A DNA stretch of 64,000 bases, taken from Salipiger bermudensis HTCC2601 (GTDB lineage: Bacteria > Pseudomonadota > Alphaproteobacteria > Rhodobacterales > Rhodobacteraceae). Of this stretch, positions 17,846 to 26,725 are shown in pieces; the stretch's first letter is position 1, and the number at the start of each line of letters is the position of its first letter. A program made the translations under genes and the position numbers. Where the stretch lies: assembly GCF_000153725.1 (NCBI RefSeq), contig NZ_DS022276.1, positions 2,105,442 to 2,169,441 of the forward strand, read 5' to 3'. The notes under the pieces were generated by a model. It was not told where the DNA came from and ran no database searches. It saw only the letters and a program-made list of their open reading frames with translations.

Positions 17846-18012
17846 GCTCAGGGCGCGGAATACGCGCGCGCGCACATCCCGAATACGCAAAATCTTTTAC
17901 GGGACCGCGGCGAGAGGCCGCCGGACCGAGGGCGCAGAGCTTGCTCTTCGCACCTGAACGGGGTCAGTGTGCCGCAGGGGACGAGGCTGAGCCTCGGGAC
18001 GGAGGAAATCCT

Positions 18013-19935
18013 TTGAGCACAGAAAGAGATATGAGCGTGCCGCGCCAGATCGGCATCGAAACCCGTGGCGCGCTGGGGGTCATCTACCTTCGCAATGCGC
18101 CGGTGAACGCACTGGGGCATGCGCTGCGCACGGCGATCAGCGATGCGCATAGGGCCTTTTGCGCAGATCCGGAGATCAAGGCCATCGCATTGGTGGGGCT
18201 GCCGAAATTCTTCTCGGCCGGGGCCGATATCCGCGAGTTCGCGACCGGTCGCAAACCGCCTCTGCTGACCGAGGTGATCGCGCAGATCGAGGCGGCGCCC
18301 AAGCCGACGCTGGCGTTGATCGGCGGGGTCTGCTTCGGCGGCGGCTTCGAGCTGACGCTGGCTTGCGACATCCGGCTCGCGGCGCCGAACGCGCGCTTCA
18401 GCTTCCCCGAGATCCGGCTCGGCAACATTCCCGGCGCTGGCGGCACGCAGAAGCTGCCGCGTCTGGTGGGCGGGCCAGCTGCGCTCGACATCATCGTGAC
18501 GGCCCGCGAGGTGCGCGCAGAGGAGGCCGCGGCGCTCGGGCTCTGCGCCGAGGTGCTCCCGGATCTCGAGGCCGCCCTGCTGCGGGCCGAGGCGATGGCC
18601 GCTGCGGGGATCGAACGCCAGCCCATCGGGGCGCGCGCGGTGCCGGGCGATATTTCCGAGATGGACGCCGCCGCAGAGACTGCCCTGGGGGTGGCGCGTG
18701 GCGCACTGGCGGTGACGCGGGCGGTCGAAGGCGTGCGCATGGCCTATGACACGCCGCTGGAGCAGGGGCAGGCGTGGGAGCGCGAGACCTTCATCGAGCT
18801 CAACGCCTCGGACCAGTCGCGGGCGCAGCGGCACGTCTTCTTTGCCGAGCGCGAGGCGCGCAAGGTGCCGGATCTGCCACGCGACACCGCGCCGCGCGAG
18901 ATCACCCGCGCGGCGGTCGTGGGCGCGGACAGCGCGGGCGCCGGCATCGCCATGTGCTTCGCAAGGGCCGGGCTGCCGGTGGTGCTGATCGACACGGACG
19001 CGGCTCAGATCGAGCGGGCGCGGGCGCGCATCGCGGAGCTCTGGGATCAGGCGCGTGATGGCGGTGGGATCGACGGTCCCACGCTTGTGGCGCAGCGGGC
19101 GCGGCTGGAGCTGTCGACCGAACTGCACGCCGCGGCCTCGGCCGATGTGGTCGTGGCGGCTGTCTCGGAGGACATGACGCAGACGCAAGAGATCTTCTCG
19201 GCGCTCGACCGCATCTGCAAGCCGGGGGCGATCCTCGTCAACAATGGCGCGACCCTCGATCTGGACAGCATCGCGCAGGCGACCAGGCGGCCCGGCGATG
19301 TCATCGGGATGCATTTCTTGCAGCCCGATGGCGCGGTGCGCCTGCTCGAGGTCGTGCGCGGGGCACGGACTGCCCCAGAGGTCATCGCCACGGTGATGGC
19401 CCTGGCGCCACGGCTGGACAAGCAACCGGTGCTCGTCGGGGTCTGCGATGGGCTTGTGGGCAACCGCATGGTCCGCGCGTTCGGTCGCGAGGTGCAGATG
19501 CTCGTCGAGGAGGGCGCCACGCCCGATCAGGTCGATGCGGCGCTCGCCGGTTTCGGCGTCGACATCGGCCAGCAGCTCCGCGACGCTTGTGCCGGGGCGC
19601 AGGGCCAGCCGCCGCGCGCGCCGCTGACGGAGGACGAGATCCGCCGCCGCTGCCTGTGGCAGCTGGTCAACACGGGCTGCCGGCTCCTTGAGGAGGGCAT
19701 CGCCCTGCGCGCCAGCGACATCGACGTGATCTTCGTGCACGGCTACGGCTTCCCGCGCTTCAGGGGCGGGCCGATGCACCATGCGGAAGCCGTCGGGCTT
19801 TCGAAGGTGCTGGCGGACATCCGTCACTATCACGAGATGCTTGGACCGCGTTGGGCTCCCGCGCCACTGCTCGAACGGGCGGTCCGCGAAGGCCTGTCGC
19901 TCGATGCCGCGATGACGTCGGAGGCGGTGGCCTGA
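18013..19935 (+). CDS. Bifunctional enoyl-CoA hydratase / 3-hydroxyacyl-CoA dehydrogenase (FadJ/FadB type)
   Basis: A 640-residue beta-oxidation multifunctional enzyme. The N-terminal crotonase domain has GGGFELTLACDIRL and FSFPEIRLGNIPGAGGTQ, so both catalytic Glu residues are kept. The Rossmann domain begins near residue 295 and the dehydrogenase dyad is in GMHFLQPDGAVRLLEVV (His, Glu). The C-terminal part keeps GNRM and YGFPRFRGGP. An oddity is the nucleotide loop VVGADSAGAGIAM, where the usual G-x-G-x-x-G has Asp at the second Gly. I prefer the TTG at 18013, 6 bp after GGAGGA; the ATG at 18031 has only a weak site and is the alternative. No thiolase or acyl-CoA dehydrogenase is adjacent. 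Confidence 0.9.
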   Translation: MSTERDMSVPRQIGIETRGALGVIYLRNAPVNALGHALRTAISDAHRAFCADPEIKAIALVGLPKFFSAGADIREFATGRKPPLLTEVIAQIEAAPKPTLALIGGVCFGGGFELTLACDIRLAAPNARFSFPEIRLGNIPGAGGTQKLPRLVGGPAALDIIVTAREVRAEEAAALGLCAEVLPDLEAALLRAEAMAAAGIERQPIGARAVPGDISEMDAAAETALGVARGALAVTRAVEGVRMAYDTPLEQGQAWERETFIELNASDQSRAQRHVFFAEREARKVPDLPRDTAPREITRAAVVGADSAGAGIAMCFARAGLPVVLIDTDAAQIERARARIAELWDQARDGGGIDGPTLVAQRARLELSTELHAAASADVVVAAVSEDMTQTQEIFSALDRICKPGAILVNNGATLDLDSIAQATRRPGDVIGMHFLQPDGAVRLLEVVRGARTAPEVIATVMALAPRLDKQPVLVGVCDGLVGNRMVRAFGREVQMLVEEGATPDQVDAALAGFGVDIGQQLRDACAGAQGQPPRAPLTEDEIRRRCLWQLVNTGCRLLEEGIALRASDIDVIFVHGYGFPRFRGGPMHHAEAVGLSKVLADIRHYHEMLGPRWAPAPLLERAVREGLSLDAAMTSEAVA

Positions 19936-19995
19936 GCGGACATCCGGCCCGTGCCGGGCTCAGAGTGCCGGGGGCTCCTCTTGCGGCGGGCGGTT

Positions 19996-20841
19996 CTAGC
20001 TCCCTGCCGCGAGCGCCTGACGCATGTCGAAGACGGTGGCGCGCATCGGCATTTCGTCGACGCGCACCAGGCCCTCTTTCGCGCGTTGGGTGTCGACGAT
20101 GGTGAACATCACGATGAACAGGAAACCCGAGAACACGAACATCCGCCATGTCAGCCGGCGTCCCAGCAGTCCGGCGCGGTTGCCGAGCAGGAACAGCCCC
20201 ATCATCGCCGAGGCCAGCAGCACGAGGTGGGTGACCTCTGACATCGGACTGGTCGTCATCTGCAACCGGTAGAGATGCGCGTCGATGGCTTCGTTCACGG
20301 CACCGGCGACGAAGGCCTGTATCGGGGGCGGCACCGGGTCTGCGGTCGCCTCGAGAGTCAAAGGCCAGAGCCGGGCCTGCGCGGCGAGCGAGCGGTCTAG
20401 GAAGGCCTGTGCCTCCTCCTGAGAGGCCAGCGCGCCATTGCCCGGCAGAAGCCGGGTCTCGGTATAGTCGAGCAATGCCTGCTGCAGCGGCAGGCGTCCG
20501 GTTTCGGGCAGGTAATCGGCGCGGAGGAAGGCGGTGCCGAGCGCAGCCGCCTCGTTCACAGTGGCGGCCTTTCGCGCCTGCGCAAGGCTCAGCGCGTCGC
20601 CGAAGCTGAAGGCCAGCAGCAGGCCGAGCAGGGCAAGGATCGCGGCAAGGGTCGTCTCGCCAACGACCAGGTCGATCTCCTCACCGGCCCGAAGCAACAT
20701 CCTGCGGCGCGCCCGCCCGCCCCAGAAGCCGATCACGGCCATCGCTGGCAGGCAGATCAGCAGGATGACGGCGGTGCTGGTGAGTGACAGGAGCGGCAGC
20801 TCTATCTGCGTGTAGAGCGACGCGGCGGTGGTGGCGTCCAT
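19996..20841 (-). CDS. DUF4239-type integral membrane protein
   Basis: A 281-residue membrane protein resembling DUF4239 (bestrophin-like) proteins. Two membrane segments near the N-terminus (STAVILLICLPAMAVIGFW; TTLAAILALLGLLLAFSFG) and two near the C-terminus (VTHLVLLASAMMGLFLLG; MFVFSGFLFIVMFTIVD) flank a soluble middle of about 120 residues. ALAQARKAATVNEAAALGTAF-like sequence after segment two is a feature of this family. Function unknown; bestrophin-like channel activity is only a family-name inference. Confidence 0.72.
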   Translation of the reverse strand: MDATTAASLYTQIELPLLSLTSTAVILLICLPAMAVIGFWGGRARRRMLLRAGEEIDLVVGETTLAAILALLGLLLAFSFGDALSLAQARKAATVNEAAALGTAFLRADYLPETGRLPLQQALLDYTETRLLPGNGALASQEEAQAFLDRSLAAQARLWPLTLEATADPVPPPIQAFVAGAVNEAIDAHLYRLQMTTSPMSEVTHLVLLASAMMGLFLLGNRAGLLGRRLTWRMFVFSGFLFIVMFTIVDTQRAKEGLVRVDEMPMRATVFDMRQALAAGS

Positions 20842-20966
20842 GGTTCCATCCGGCTGAACAAGAAGTCCCGGAGAACGATGCTACACCGAACCTCCCGGAA
20901 AGCCACAAGCTTTGCGACATCGGCGCCAGTATTCGGTCGCGGCTGCGCCGCGCCCGCGCGCGTGCG

Positions 20967-22034
20967 CTACTGCGCCGGTTGCAGGCGCCAGAGGTTCGGG
21001 CCGTCCTGCACGAGGTTCCGCCTCTCGGCGGCGTGCAGCCCGTCCTTGAAAAGCTGCGCGAGATCGTCGCCCACCTCGGGGTTGTAGATATGGTAGAGAT
21101 GCCCCGACGAGCTGCGCACCTGCAGGTCGCTGAGATCGATGACCTCGACGCCGTCCAGCGCCTCGACCGGGTTGCCGGCCTCGCCGAGGCGGGGATAGCC
21201 GTGCAGCTGCGCCGAGAGCGCCAGCGGCCAGTCGCGCTCGGTGACGTAGACCGTGATGCTGGTCGCCAGTGGCCGGATCCGCGGCAACAGGCGCTCGAAG
21301 ATGCCGAAATCCATGTCCGGGGCCAGCAGCACGACCTCTCCAAGCTGTTCGCCGCTGTTCCGGCTCGCCAGTTCCGCCAGCGCCAGCGCCACGCCCCGCG
21401 CGCCGAGGCTGTGGCCCGCCATGTTGACCCGGCCCGGCCCGAAGCGGCCCTCGAGTTCGCTGATCGTATCCGCGAGGTTGGGCACGCTCCAGTAGAGATC
21501 TGCCTCGTCATGGGTGTAGTTCAGCGCGTCGCCGTTCGAGGGCCAGCTGAACCACAGGAACTGGCCCATGAGACCGGCATTCTCCTGCAGCGCGGTGGCG
21601 CGGCGACAGCCCTTTTCGAAATCGATGTAGAAGCCATGGGTGAAGAGCACTGGCGCGGCATCCTCAACGCCGGTCTCGAAGGCGTCGAGCAGGGCCGCGG
21701 GTGCGCTTTCGCGGATGCCGTCGACGCGCAGGATCTCTTCGGGGATGTAGAAGGGCGCGGCCTCTGCCACCGATGACAGCATCGGCAGACGGCGTTCGCC
21801 GATGTCGCACCATCCCGCCTTCAGGTCGCTGCGCTCGTCGCCGTAGAACTTGCGCGGATCGCCGAGCCCGGTGCGGTTGCGGATCGTGAGGTAGGGCACG
21901 CCGCGCGGGGCCGCTGCCTCTGCCACTGCCTCTGCCGCGACCGTCTCGGCCCGAACCGCGGGCGATGGCCAGAGAGCTGCGGATAGCGCGGCGGCAAGCA
22001 CGAGGAACCGCAGGCCGCTGGGACAGGTCGTCAT
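20967..22034 (-). CDS. Secreted alpha/beta hydrolase, DUF900 type
   Basis: A 355-residue exported alpha/beta hydrolase of the DUF900 type. A signal peptide (hydrophobic core RFLVLAAALSAALW, likely cleavage near VRA-ET) is followed by an Ala/Glu-rich linker. The hydrolase core shows APVLFTHGFYIDFEKGCRRA, FLWFSWPSNGDALNY and the nucleophile elbow MAGHSLGARGVALAL. RSSSGHLYHIYN supplies the probable His. I took the ATG at 22034, which has GGGAGA upstream, rather than an upstream frame opening. Probable periplasmic lipase or esterase; substrate unknown. Confidence 0.83.
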   Translation of the reverse strand: MTTCPSGLRFLVLAAALSAALWPSPAVRAETVAAEAVAEAAAPRGVPYLTIRNRTGLGDPRKFYGDERSDLKAGWCDIGERRLPMLSSVAEAAPFYIPEEILRVDGIRESAPAALLDAFETGVEDAAPVLFTHGFYIDFEKGCRRATALQENAGLMGQFLWFSWPSNGDALNYTHDEADLYWSVPNLADTISELEGRFGPGRVNMAGHSLGARGVALALAELASRNSGEQLGEVVLLAPDMDFGIFERLLPRIRPLATSITVYVTERDWPLALSAQLHGYPRLGEAGNPVEALDGVEVIDLSDLQVRSSSGHLYHIYNPEVGDDLAQLFKDGLHAAERRNLVQDGPNLWRLQPAQ

Positions 22035-22119
22035 CGCGGATCTCCCTTCTCCGTGTGGGCTCGGTCGTGGATGCTGCACGGGGCAGAGCGCCCGTGCAGC
22101 CGCGTCAGTCCGGGCCGGG

Positions 22120-23664
22120 TCAGAGCATCCATTCCACGGGCAGCCAGCTGATGAAGCGCACCACCAGCATCTTGAACCAGCCGGTCTCGGGCTCTTGGGT
22201 CAGCACCGTGCGGTCACCGTCCTCGGCGGTTTCGATCCAGACCAGATCGCCGCTCTCGCCGCGCTCCACGTGGTAATATCGCGCCGGGTCGTCCAGCGCC
22301 TCGGCCAGTCCGGCGGCCATCTCCGGGCTCGGGATCAGCAGGCCCATCTCGGTGTTGAGGCGGGCCGAGCGCGGATCGAAGTTGAACGAGCCCACGAAGA
22401 TCCGTTCGCCGTCGACGGTGAAGGTCTTGGCGTGCAGGCTCGAGGCCGAGCCCGCGATCATCTGCGACAGCTGGAGCTCCCGCTTGCGCTCGGCGGCGGG
22501 GCGCAATTCGAGAATGGTGACGCCACCGTCGAGCAGCTCATCGCGATAGGTCATGTAGGCGCTGTGCACCGGCGCCACGTCGGTGGCGGCAAGCGCGTTG
22601 GTCAGCACCCGGGTCTCGACCCCGGCCTCGGCAAAGCCGGTGAGCACCTCGGTGCCGCTGTCGCCGGGGATGAAATAGGCCGAGACAAGGTCGAAGGAGC
22701 TTTGCGGGTCGGCGATCTCGAGGATGCGGGTCAGCAGCAACTGATCCTCGGTCGCCTCGCCGAGCCCTTTTGCCGGATCGTCGCTGAAGAAGTCGACCTC
22801 GCCCCATTCCAGAGCGAGCGTGCCGGCCTCGATTTCCTGCACCAGTGGCGTGTCGGTGATGGCGTCGTCGTATTGCGCGGCTTCGGCGCCACTGCGGGCG
22901 CTCTCGGCGTGGGCCATGAGGCTGTCGAGCCCATCGGGCGCATCGGGCAGGATCAACTCGGCGGGATAGGCCGACCTGCTGGCCCAGTAGGCATCGAAAT
23001 TCTCCGAGACCTCTCCGACGACCGGGCCGGCGGCCAGCACGTCGGCGTCGAAGTAGTGCACGCCGGTGCCGTAGTCGAAATAGATGTCGCCGATGTTGCG
23101 GCCGCCGAGCACCGTGGCGGCCCCGTCGACGATCATCGCCTTGTTGTGCATCCGCCGGTTCAGACGCGGAAAGTCGAACACATAGGACAACAGCTTCGGG
23201 TCGCGCAGGGTGAACGGGTTGAACAGCCGCACCTCGACATTGGGCATCGCGTTGAGCGCGGCGAGCTCGGCATCGAGCCCGGGAACGCCGTTGTCATCGA
23301 GCAGCAGCCGCACCCGGACGCCGCGTTCCGCCGCCTTGCGCATCTCGTCGAGCAGGATCCAGCCCGTCGTGTCGGTCTGCCAGATGTAATACTGCATATC
23401 GATGCTCTGCTCGGCGTTGCGGGCAAGCAGGATGCGGGCGGCATAGGCCTCGCGCCCGTCCGCCAGCGGCCAGATGCCGCTCTTCCCGGGCTGCGCTTCG
23501 GTCGCGGTCATCAACGCGCTGCCGAGCGTGGTCTCGGCGGAGACGGGAATATGAGTGCTGTTGCTGCGGCCTTCGAGATCGGGCAGCGGGTTGAGCAGCC
23601 GGAGCACGACGATGGCGATCGCGAGGACGATCACGAGGACAAGAAGAAACCTCAGGAAACGCAT
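22120..23664 (-). CDS. Phospholipase D family protein
   Basis: A 514-residue phospholipase D superfamily protein with an N-terminal membrane anchor (MRFLRFLLVLVIVLAIAIVV). Two HKD motifs are complete: HNKAMIVDGAATVLGGRNIG in the first half and HAKTFTVDGERIFVGSFNFD in the second. The pair of domains and overall length fit cardiolipin synthase-like or phosphatidyltransferase proteins (ClsC-like) facing the periplasm. The actual reaction (hydrolysis or transphosphatidylation) cannot be told from sequence. It lies 85 bp upstream of the DUF900 hydrolase on the same strand and may share its transcript. Confidence 0.9.
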   Translation of the reverse strand: MRFLRFLLVLVIVLAIAIVVLRLLNPLPDLEGRSNSTHIPVSAETTLGSALMTATEAQPGKSGIWPLADGREAYAARILLARNAEQSIDMQYYIWQTDTTGWILLDEMRKAAERGVRVRLLLDDNGVPGLDAELAALNAMPNVEVRLFNPFTLRDPKLLSYVFDFPRLNRRMHNKAMIVDGAATVLGGRNIGDIYFDYGTGVHYFDADVLAAGPVVGEVSENFDAYWASRSAYPAELILPDAPDGLDSLMAHAESARSGAEAAQYDDAITDTPLVQEIEAGTLALEWGEVDFFSDDPAKGLGEATEDQLLLTRILEIADPQSSFDLVSAYFIPGDSGTEVLTGFAEAGVETRVLTNALAATDVAPVHSAYMTYRDELLDGGVTILELRPAAERKRELQLSQMIAGSASSLHAKTFTVDGERIFVGSFNFDPRSARLNTEMGLLIPSPEMAAGLAEALDDPARYYHVERGESGDLVWIETAEDGDRTVLTQEPETGWFKMLVVRFISWLPVEWML

Positions 23665-24051
23665 GATACACCCCGGCAATTGACCTGTTTTCAATAGGCT
23701 AGAACCGGGAACGGAAAGGGTCAACGCTTTCGGGGTGTCGTCGCCGTGGCACTTTTGCCTTTTTAAGGAATATTTCGAATATATCTTTTATCGGCGGCCA
23801 CGAAGGCACTCGCCGCGCCGCTCCGATCTTTCGCGGCGCAATTCCGGGCGATGGCCTTTCGTATTTCCTCGGTCGCAATCCTGTCATTGCGCGACGCTAC
23901 CAATCCGGCCGGGCGCAGGCACACTGTGACGAAGGCGCCCCGCAAGGCAGCTATTCGATCGCCGAGTCGCTTTTCGATAGGACGCGCACGGATTTCATTG
24001 AATAGTCAGGGTATTGAAGATGGGGCAACGCCCCAGTCAGGAGGAAATGCG
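23665..24051. other. Divergent intergenic region, AT-rich for this genome
   Basis: These 387 bp separate the divergent PLD-family and hdeD genes. The part 23750-23800 is conspicuously AT-rich (AAGGAATATTTCGAATATAT) and probably promoter DNA. A hairpin TGGGGC-AAC-GCCCCA at 24021-24035 ends just before the hdeD ribosome binding site. No gene was recognised. Confidence 0.5.
24021..24035 (+). promoter_or_regulatory. 5' leader hairpin next to the hdeD ribosome binding site
   Basis: TGGGGC and GCCCCA form a 6-bp stem with loop AAC, ending 6 bp before the GGAGGA Shine-Dalgarno sequence of hdeD. It may stabilise the leader or modulate translation; no T tract follows, so it is unlikely to be a terminator. 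Confidence 0.4.
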
Positions 24052-24582
24052 ATGAAGAATTCAGTCCTTTGGATCATATTTGGTGTGTTGCTCATCATTG
24101 GCGGCTTTTTCGCGCTGATGAACCCGTTCGTGGCGACCGTCGCAGCCGAACAGATGGCGGCGTGGATCTTCATCTTCGGCGGGGTGCTGCAGTTCTTCGC
24201 AGCGTTCAAGGCCGGCGGTTGGGGGGCGCGCCTCTTCGGGCTCTTGCTCGGCGTGGCCTATGTCGTGCTGGGCTTCAGCCTGCTGTACCACCCGCTTGCG
24301 GGCATCGTCACGCTGACCGTGATGGCGGCGATCATGTTCCTCGTGAACGGCGTGCTGAAGATCGTCTTCGCCTTCAGCCTGCGCGGCTCGGGCTTCTTCT
24401 GGCTGTCGCTGCTGTCGGGCGTGATCTCGGTGGTGCTGGCGGTGATGGTGTTCGGCAACTTCCTTGCCGCATCGGTCTCGCTTCTGGGCATCCTGCTCGC
24501 CATCGAGCTGATCTCGAGCGGCATGACGATGCTGTCCTACGGGTTCTACGTGCGCAAGCACCCCGAGGCGGATGCCGCCTGA
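24052..24582 (+). CDS. hdeD: HdeD family acid-resistance membrane protein (DUF308)
   Basis: A 176-residue protein with six membrane segments of the HdeD/DUF308 family. It begins MKNSVLWIIFGVLLIIGGFF, has a repeated GxL..G/GG.L pattern through the segments (WIFIFGGVLQFFAAFKAGGW, LFGLLLGVAYVVLGFSLLY), and ends in a short cytoplasmic YVRKHPEADAA. In E. coli HdeD is an inner-membrane protein of acid resistance at high cell density; its mechanism is unknown. GGAGGA lies upstream and a hairpin sits in the leader. A terminator follows, then an HdeA-like exported protein. Confidence 0.88.
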   Translation: MKNSVLWIIFGVLLIIGGFFALMNPFVATVAAEQMAAWIFIFGGVLQFFAAFKAGGWGARLFGLLLGVAYVVLGFSLLYHPLAGIVTLTVMAAIMFLVNGVLKIVFAFSLRGSGFFWLSLLSGVISVVLAVMVFGNFLAASVSLLGILLAIELISSGMTMLSYGFYVRKHPEADAA

Positions 24583-24593
24583 TCCAGTCACCG

Positions 24594-24622
24594 GACGTCC
24601 CGCACAGGCTGCGGGGCGTCTT
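24594..24622 (+). terminator. Hairpin terminator after hdeD
   Basis: GACGTCCCGCA and TGCGGGGCGTC pair over 11 bp (one G-U) around CAGGC, followed by a short pyrimidine-rich tail TTCTC. It is 11 bp after the hdeD stop codon. The T tract is weak. Confidence 0.6.
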
Positions 24623-24706
24623 CTCACTTTCCCGGCGGGCGGGTTCCGGCATACGCTCGTGCGGGCGCACCGTCGCGCCGGGATGCTTCAGAGGAGTTCG
24701 GGGCAA

Positions 24707-25024
24707 GTGAAGAGAGTGTTGCTAGCGGTGCTGCTGGCGGTTCCCGGCTTTGCCAGCGCCGGGGTCGAGACGCTTCAGGTCGTCGATCAGGCCGAAGAGT
24801 GGGCGATGACCAAGGCGACCTGCGCCGAGGCACGGGGGCTGTTCCTCGTCGATCCGGCCAAGGCCGCCGACATGACGGAACATGACGTCATCGCGATGCA
24901 GTTCATCTTCGCGTACATGCGCGGCTACGCTGCCGCCAAGGGCGTGAGCTACGGCGCCGTCCTCGCGGAGTTCGGCGCCTTTTGCAAATCCCACCCCGAC
25001 AGCTTCTGGCTCGCGGACCACTAG
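24707..25024 (+). CDS. Small exported protein, HdeA/HdeB-like (tentative)
   Basis: A 105-residue protein starting at GTG 24707 with GAGGAG 10 bp upstream. The signal peptide (VLLAVLLAVPGFASA, cleavage after Ala) leaves a mature helical protein of about 87 residues with exactly two Cys, in KATCAEARGLFLVD and FGAFCKSHPDSF, about 52 residues apart. Size, export, helical content, the single possible disulfide and the AYMRGYAAAKG segment resemble the HdeA/HdeB periplasmic acid chaperones, and hdeD is next door. The resemblance is by pattern only; it could be an unrelated small periplasmic protein. Confidence 0.6.
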   Translation: MKRVLLAVLLAVPGFASAGVETLQVVDQAEEWAMTKATCAEARGLFLVDPAKAADMTEHDVIAMQFIFAYMRGYAAAKGVSYGAVLAEFGAFCKSHPDSFWLADH

Positions 25025-25067
25025 GGCAGGGCACGGCCGGCACCATCGCCCGCCGCGCCCGGTCTCA

Positions 25068-25835
25068 TCACTCGGGCCGTTCGTTCAGCCGCAGCACCGT
25101 CACGCCGGCCTCATTCGTCAGGCTCAGCAGGCTGCCGTTGCGCACGTAGCCGGTTGCGGCGCCGACGGCGTCGACCATGTCCTGCTCGAGCTTCATGCGC
25201 GGCTCGGGGCACATGCGGCGGGTGCCAGCGAATGCCTCGGGGAAAGAAATCGTGCCCGCGACGATCTCGGCGGTGCCGGTGAAGCGATTGCAGCCGCCAT
25301 ACATGGCAAAATTGCCCTCTGCATCGAAGGCGAGGGTCGGCGCATCCTCGACCACCAGAAGGCGGCCGCCGATCTCGGAGACCTGCCACGGAATGCCTGC
25401 GATGCCCGGCATGTCAGCCTCCATTGCGATGGGAGCGATCTGCTCCAGGACGATCTCGGGGCGCTCAGGGGCGTTGCGGGTCAGTGCAGGGAACGAGGTG
25501 GTGGTGCGCAGCACCGTCGTGCCGTCCTTCGCGACGGTGGCCGCGACCGCGTAGCTCATGCGCGCATCCACATCGTCGGTCTCGTAGGGCAGGCGGATCT
25601 CGGCGGGCAGGCTGTCGATCCGGTAGCTGCGCGCGGCCAGCGTCGTCGATGCGGCATCGGCGCGCGAAACGTCGAGCAGTTCGACCTGCATCATCGCTTC
25701 GGGTGGCAGGGTCGCGCCATCGGCAAGCCGCACCACGACGTTGAGGTCGGCCGGCTCGGCAAGTGCCGGCGCGGCGACGCAGGCCGCGATGAAGGTGGCC
25801 GCGAGGCCGCGGCGCAGGGTTTGGGTTGGTGACAT
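25068..25835 (-). CDS. Exported YbaY-META two-domain protein
   Basis: A 255-residue exported protein. After a signal peptide (GLAATFIAACVAAPALA), residues about 27-135 form a YbaY-type beta domain (LNVVVRLADGATLPPEAMMQ, VELLDVSRADAAS, MSYAVAATVAKDG). A META/HslJ domain follows at about 150-250: IPWQVSEIGGRLLVVEDAPT, FAMYGGCNRFTGTAEI, FAGTRRMCPEPRMKLEQ. The pair of Cys in GGCNRF and RMCPEP is conserved in META domains. Such fusions are linked to envelope or heat-shock functions without a known reaction. GGGAGAG precedes the ATG at 25835. Confidence 0.85.
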   Translation of the reverse strand: MSPTQTLRRGLAATFIAACVAAPALAEPADLNVVVRLADGATLPPEAMMQVELLDVSRADAASTTLAARSYRIDSLPAEIRLPYETDDVDARMSYAVAATVAKDGTTVLRTTTSFPALTRNAPERPEIVLEQIAPIAMEADMPGIAGIPWQVSEIGGRLLVVEDAPTLAFDAEGNFAMYGGCNRFTGTAEIVAGTISFPEAFAGTRRMCPEPRMKLEQDMVDAVGAATGYVRNGSLLSLTNEAGVTVLRLNERPE

Positions 25836-26053
25836 CTGAACTCTCCCACTCTTCCGGTCGTTACAGAGATGGGGACGCGCATCGCCGTTTTCTCGGGTCG
25901 CGGCCCCATGACCTTGCGTGACGGGAAGGTCTGCGACGCAGCCGCCGGGTCGACCCGCTTGCACTGTTCGAGGCGAGCGATGTCCGTCACTTTCTTGCCA
26001 AAACTGTATCCGCGCGCCTTGCACCTGTCCACGGCGATTGCCTGCGGCCGCGG

Positions 26054-26725
26054 TCAGCCGGGCTTTCTTCCCACCGCGAAGGCGCTGAGCGCGGCAACAT
26101 CCCGCACCGCGATCTTGGCATAGCCGGGCTCTACCATTCCCCTCTCGGCCAGCTCTCCAAGCGTGCGGTTCACCACTTTTCGCGAGGCGTTGGCGCTGCG
26201 CCCGAGCGCGGTCTGCGACATCGTGATGCGTGGTGCATCGCTCTCGGCAAGGCAGCGCAGGAGGGTGGCGGCGATCCGCCGCTTGGGATCCGCGATCAGC
26301 AGCGTGTCGATGGCCTGCAGGCAGAGGTCGATGTTGTGCAGCGCGATGCAGCCGAAGCGTCGCATGTTCTCGGGATCGGCTGCGGCGAGCCGCTCCATCG
26401 CGTCGAGCGGCAGGTGAAGGACGGTGCTGTCGACGGTGGCCTCGAGCGTCAGGCGTCGGGGGCCGCCGGTAAAGAAGCCGCCTTCGCCGAACCAGCATCC
26501 CGGCGACGCGAGATGAGCGAAATGCGGGCCGGTGTCGCCCGGCGCGATGAACACCGCCAGCGCGCCCTCTGCCAGCCCGAAGAGGCCGCCCGGAGGATCC
26601 CCGATCGACACGATCGTGGCGCCGCGCGCGTGCCGCCGCAGGCGGCCGTGACGCCGGACCTCGTTTTGGAAGGAGACCGGCTGGGAGGACAGCCAGCCGG
26701 TTTTCCGAAGGGCTTCGAATGACAT
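26054..26725 (-). CDS. Crp/Fnr family transcriptional regulator
   Basis: A 223-residue Crp/Fnr-type regulator. The N-terminal cyclic-nucleotide-binding-like barrel spans about residues 30-125 (GDPPGGLFGLAEGALAVFI, ASPGCWFGEGGFFTGGPR) and a dimer helix plus winged helix follow, with recognition helix region TALGRSANASRKVVNRTLGE. It lacks the N-terminal Cys cluster of FNR, so no iron-sulfur oxygen sensing is expected; the ligand is unknown. I used the ATG at 26725; a TTG 15 bp earlier is possible. It is divergent from the interrupted sulfatase gene 134 bp away and may have controlled it. Confidence 0.88.
   Translation of the reverse strand: MSFEALRKTGWLSSQPVSFQNEVRRHGRLRRHARGATIVSIGDPPGGLFGLAEGALAVFIAPGDTGPHFAHLASPGCWFGEGGFFTGGPRRLTLEATVDSTVLHLPLDAMERLAAADPENMRRFGCIALHNIDLCLQAIDTLLIADPKRRIAATLLRCLAESDAPRITMSQTALGRSANASRKVVNRTLGELAERGMVEPGYAKIAVRDVAALSAFAVGRKPG

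Noticed and set aside
17848-19833. Long open frame on the minus strand opposite the FadJ-type gene
   Set aside because: The plus strand encodes a full two-domain enzyme; the opposite frame is Arg/His/Asp-rich with no domain.
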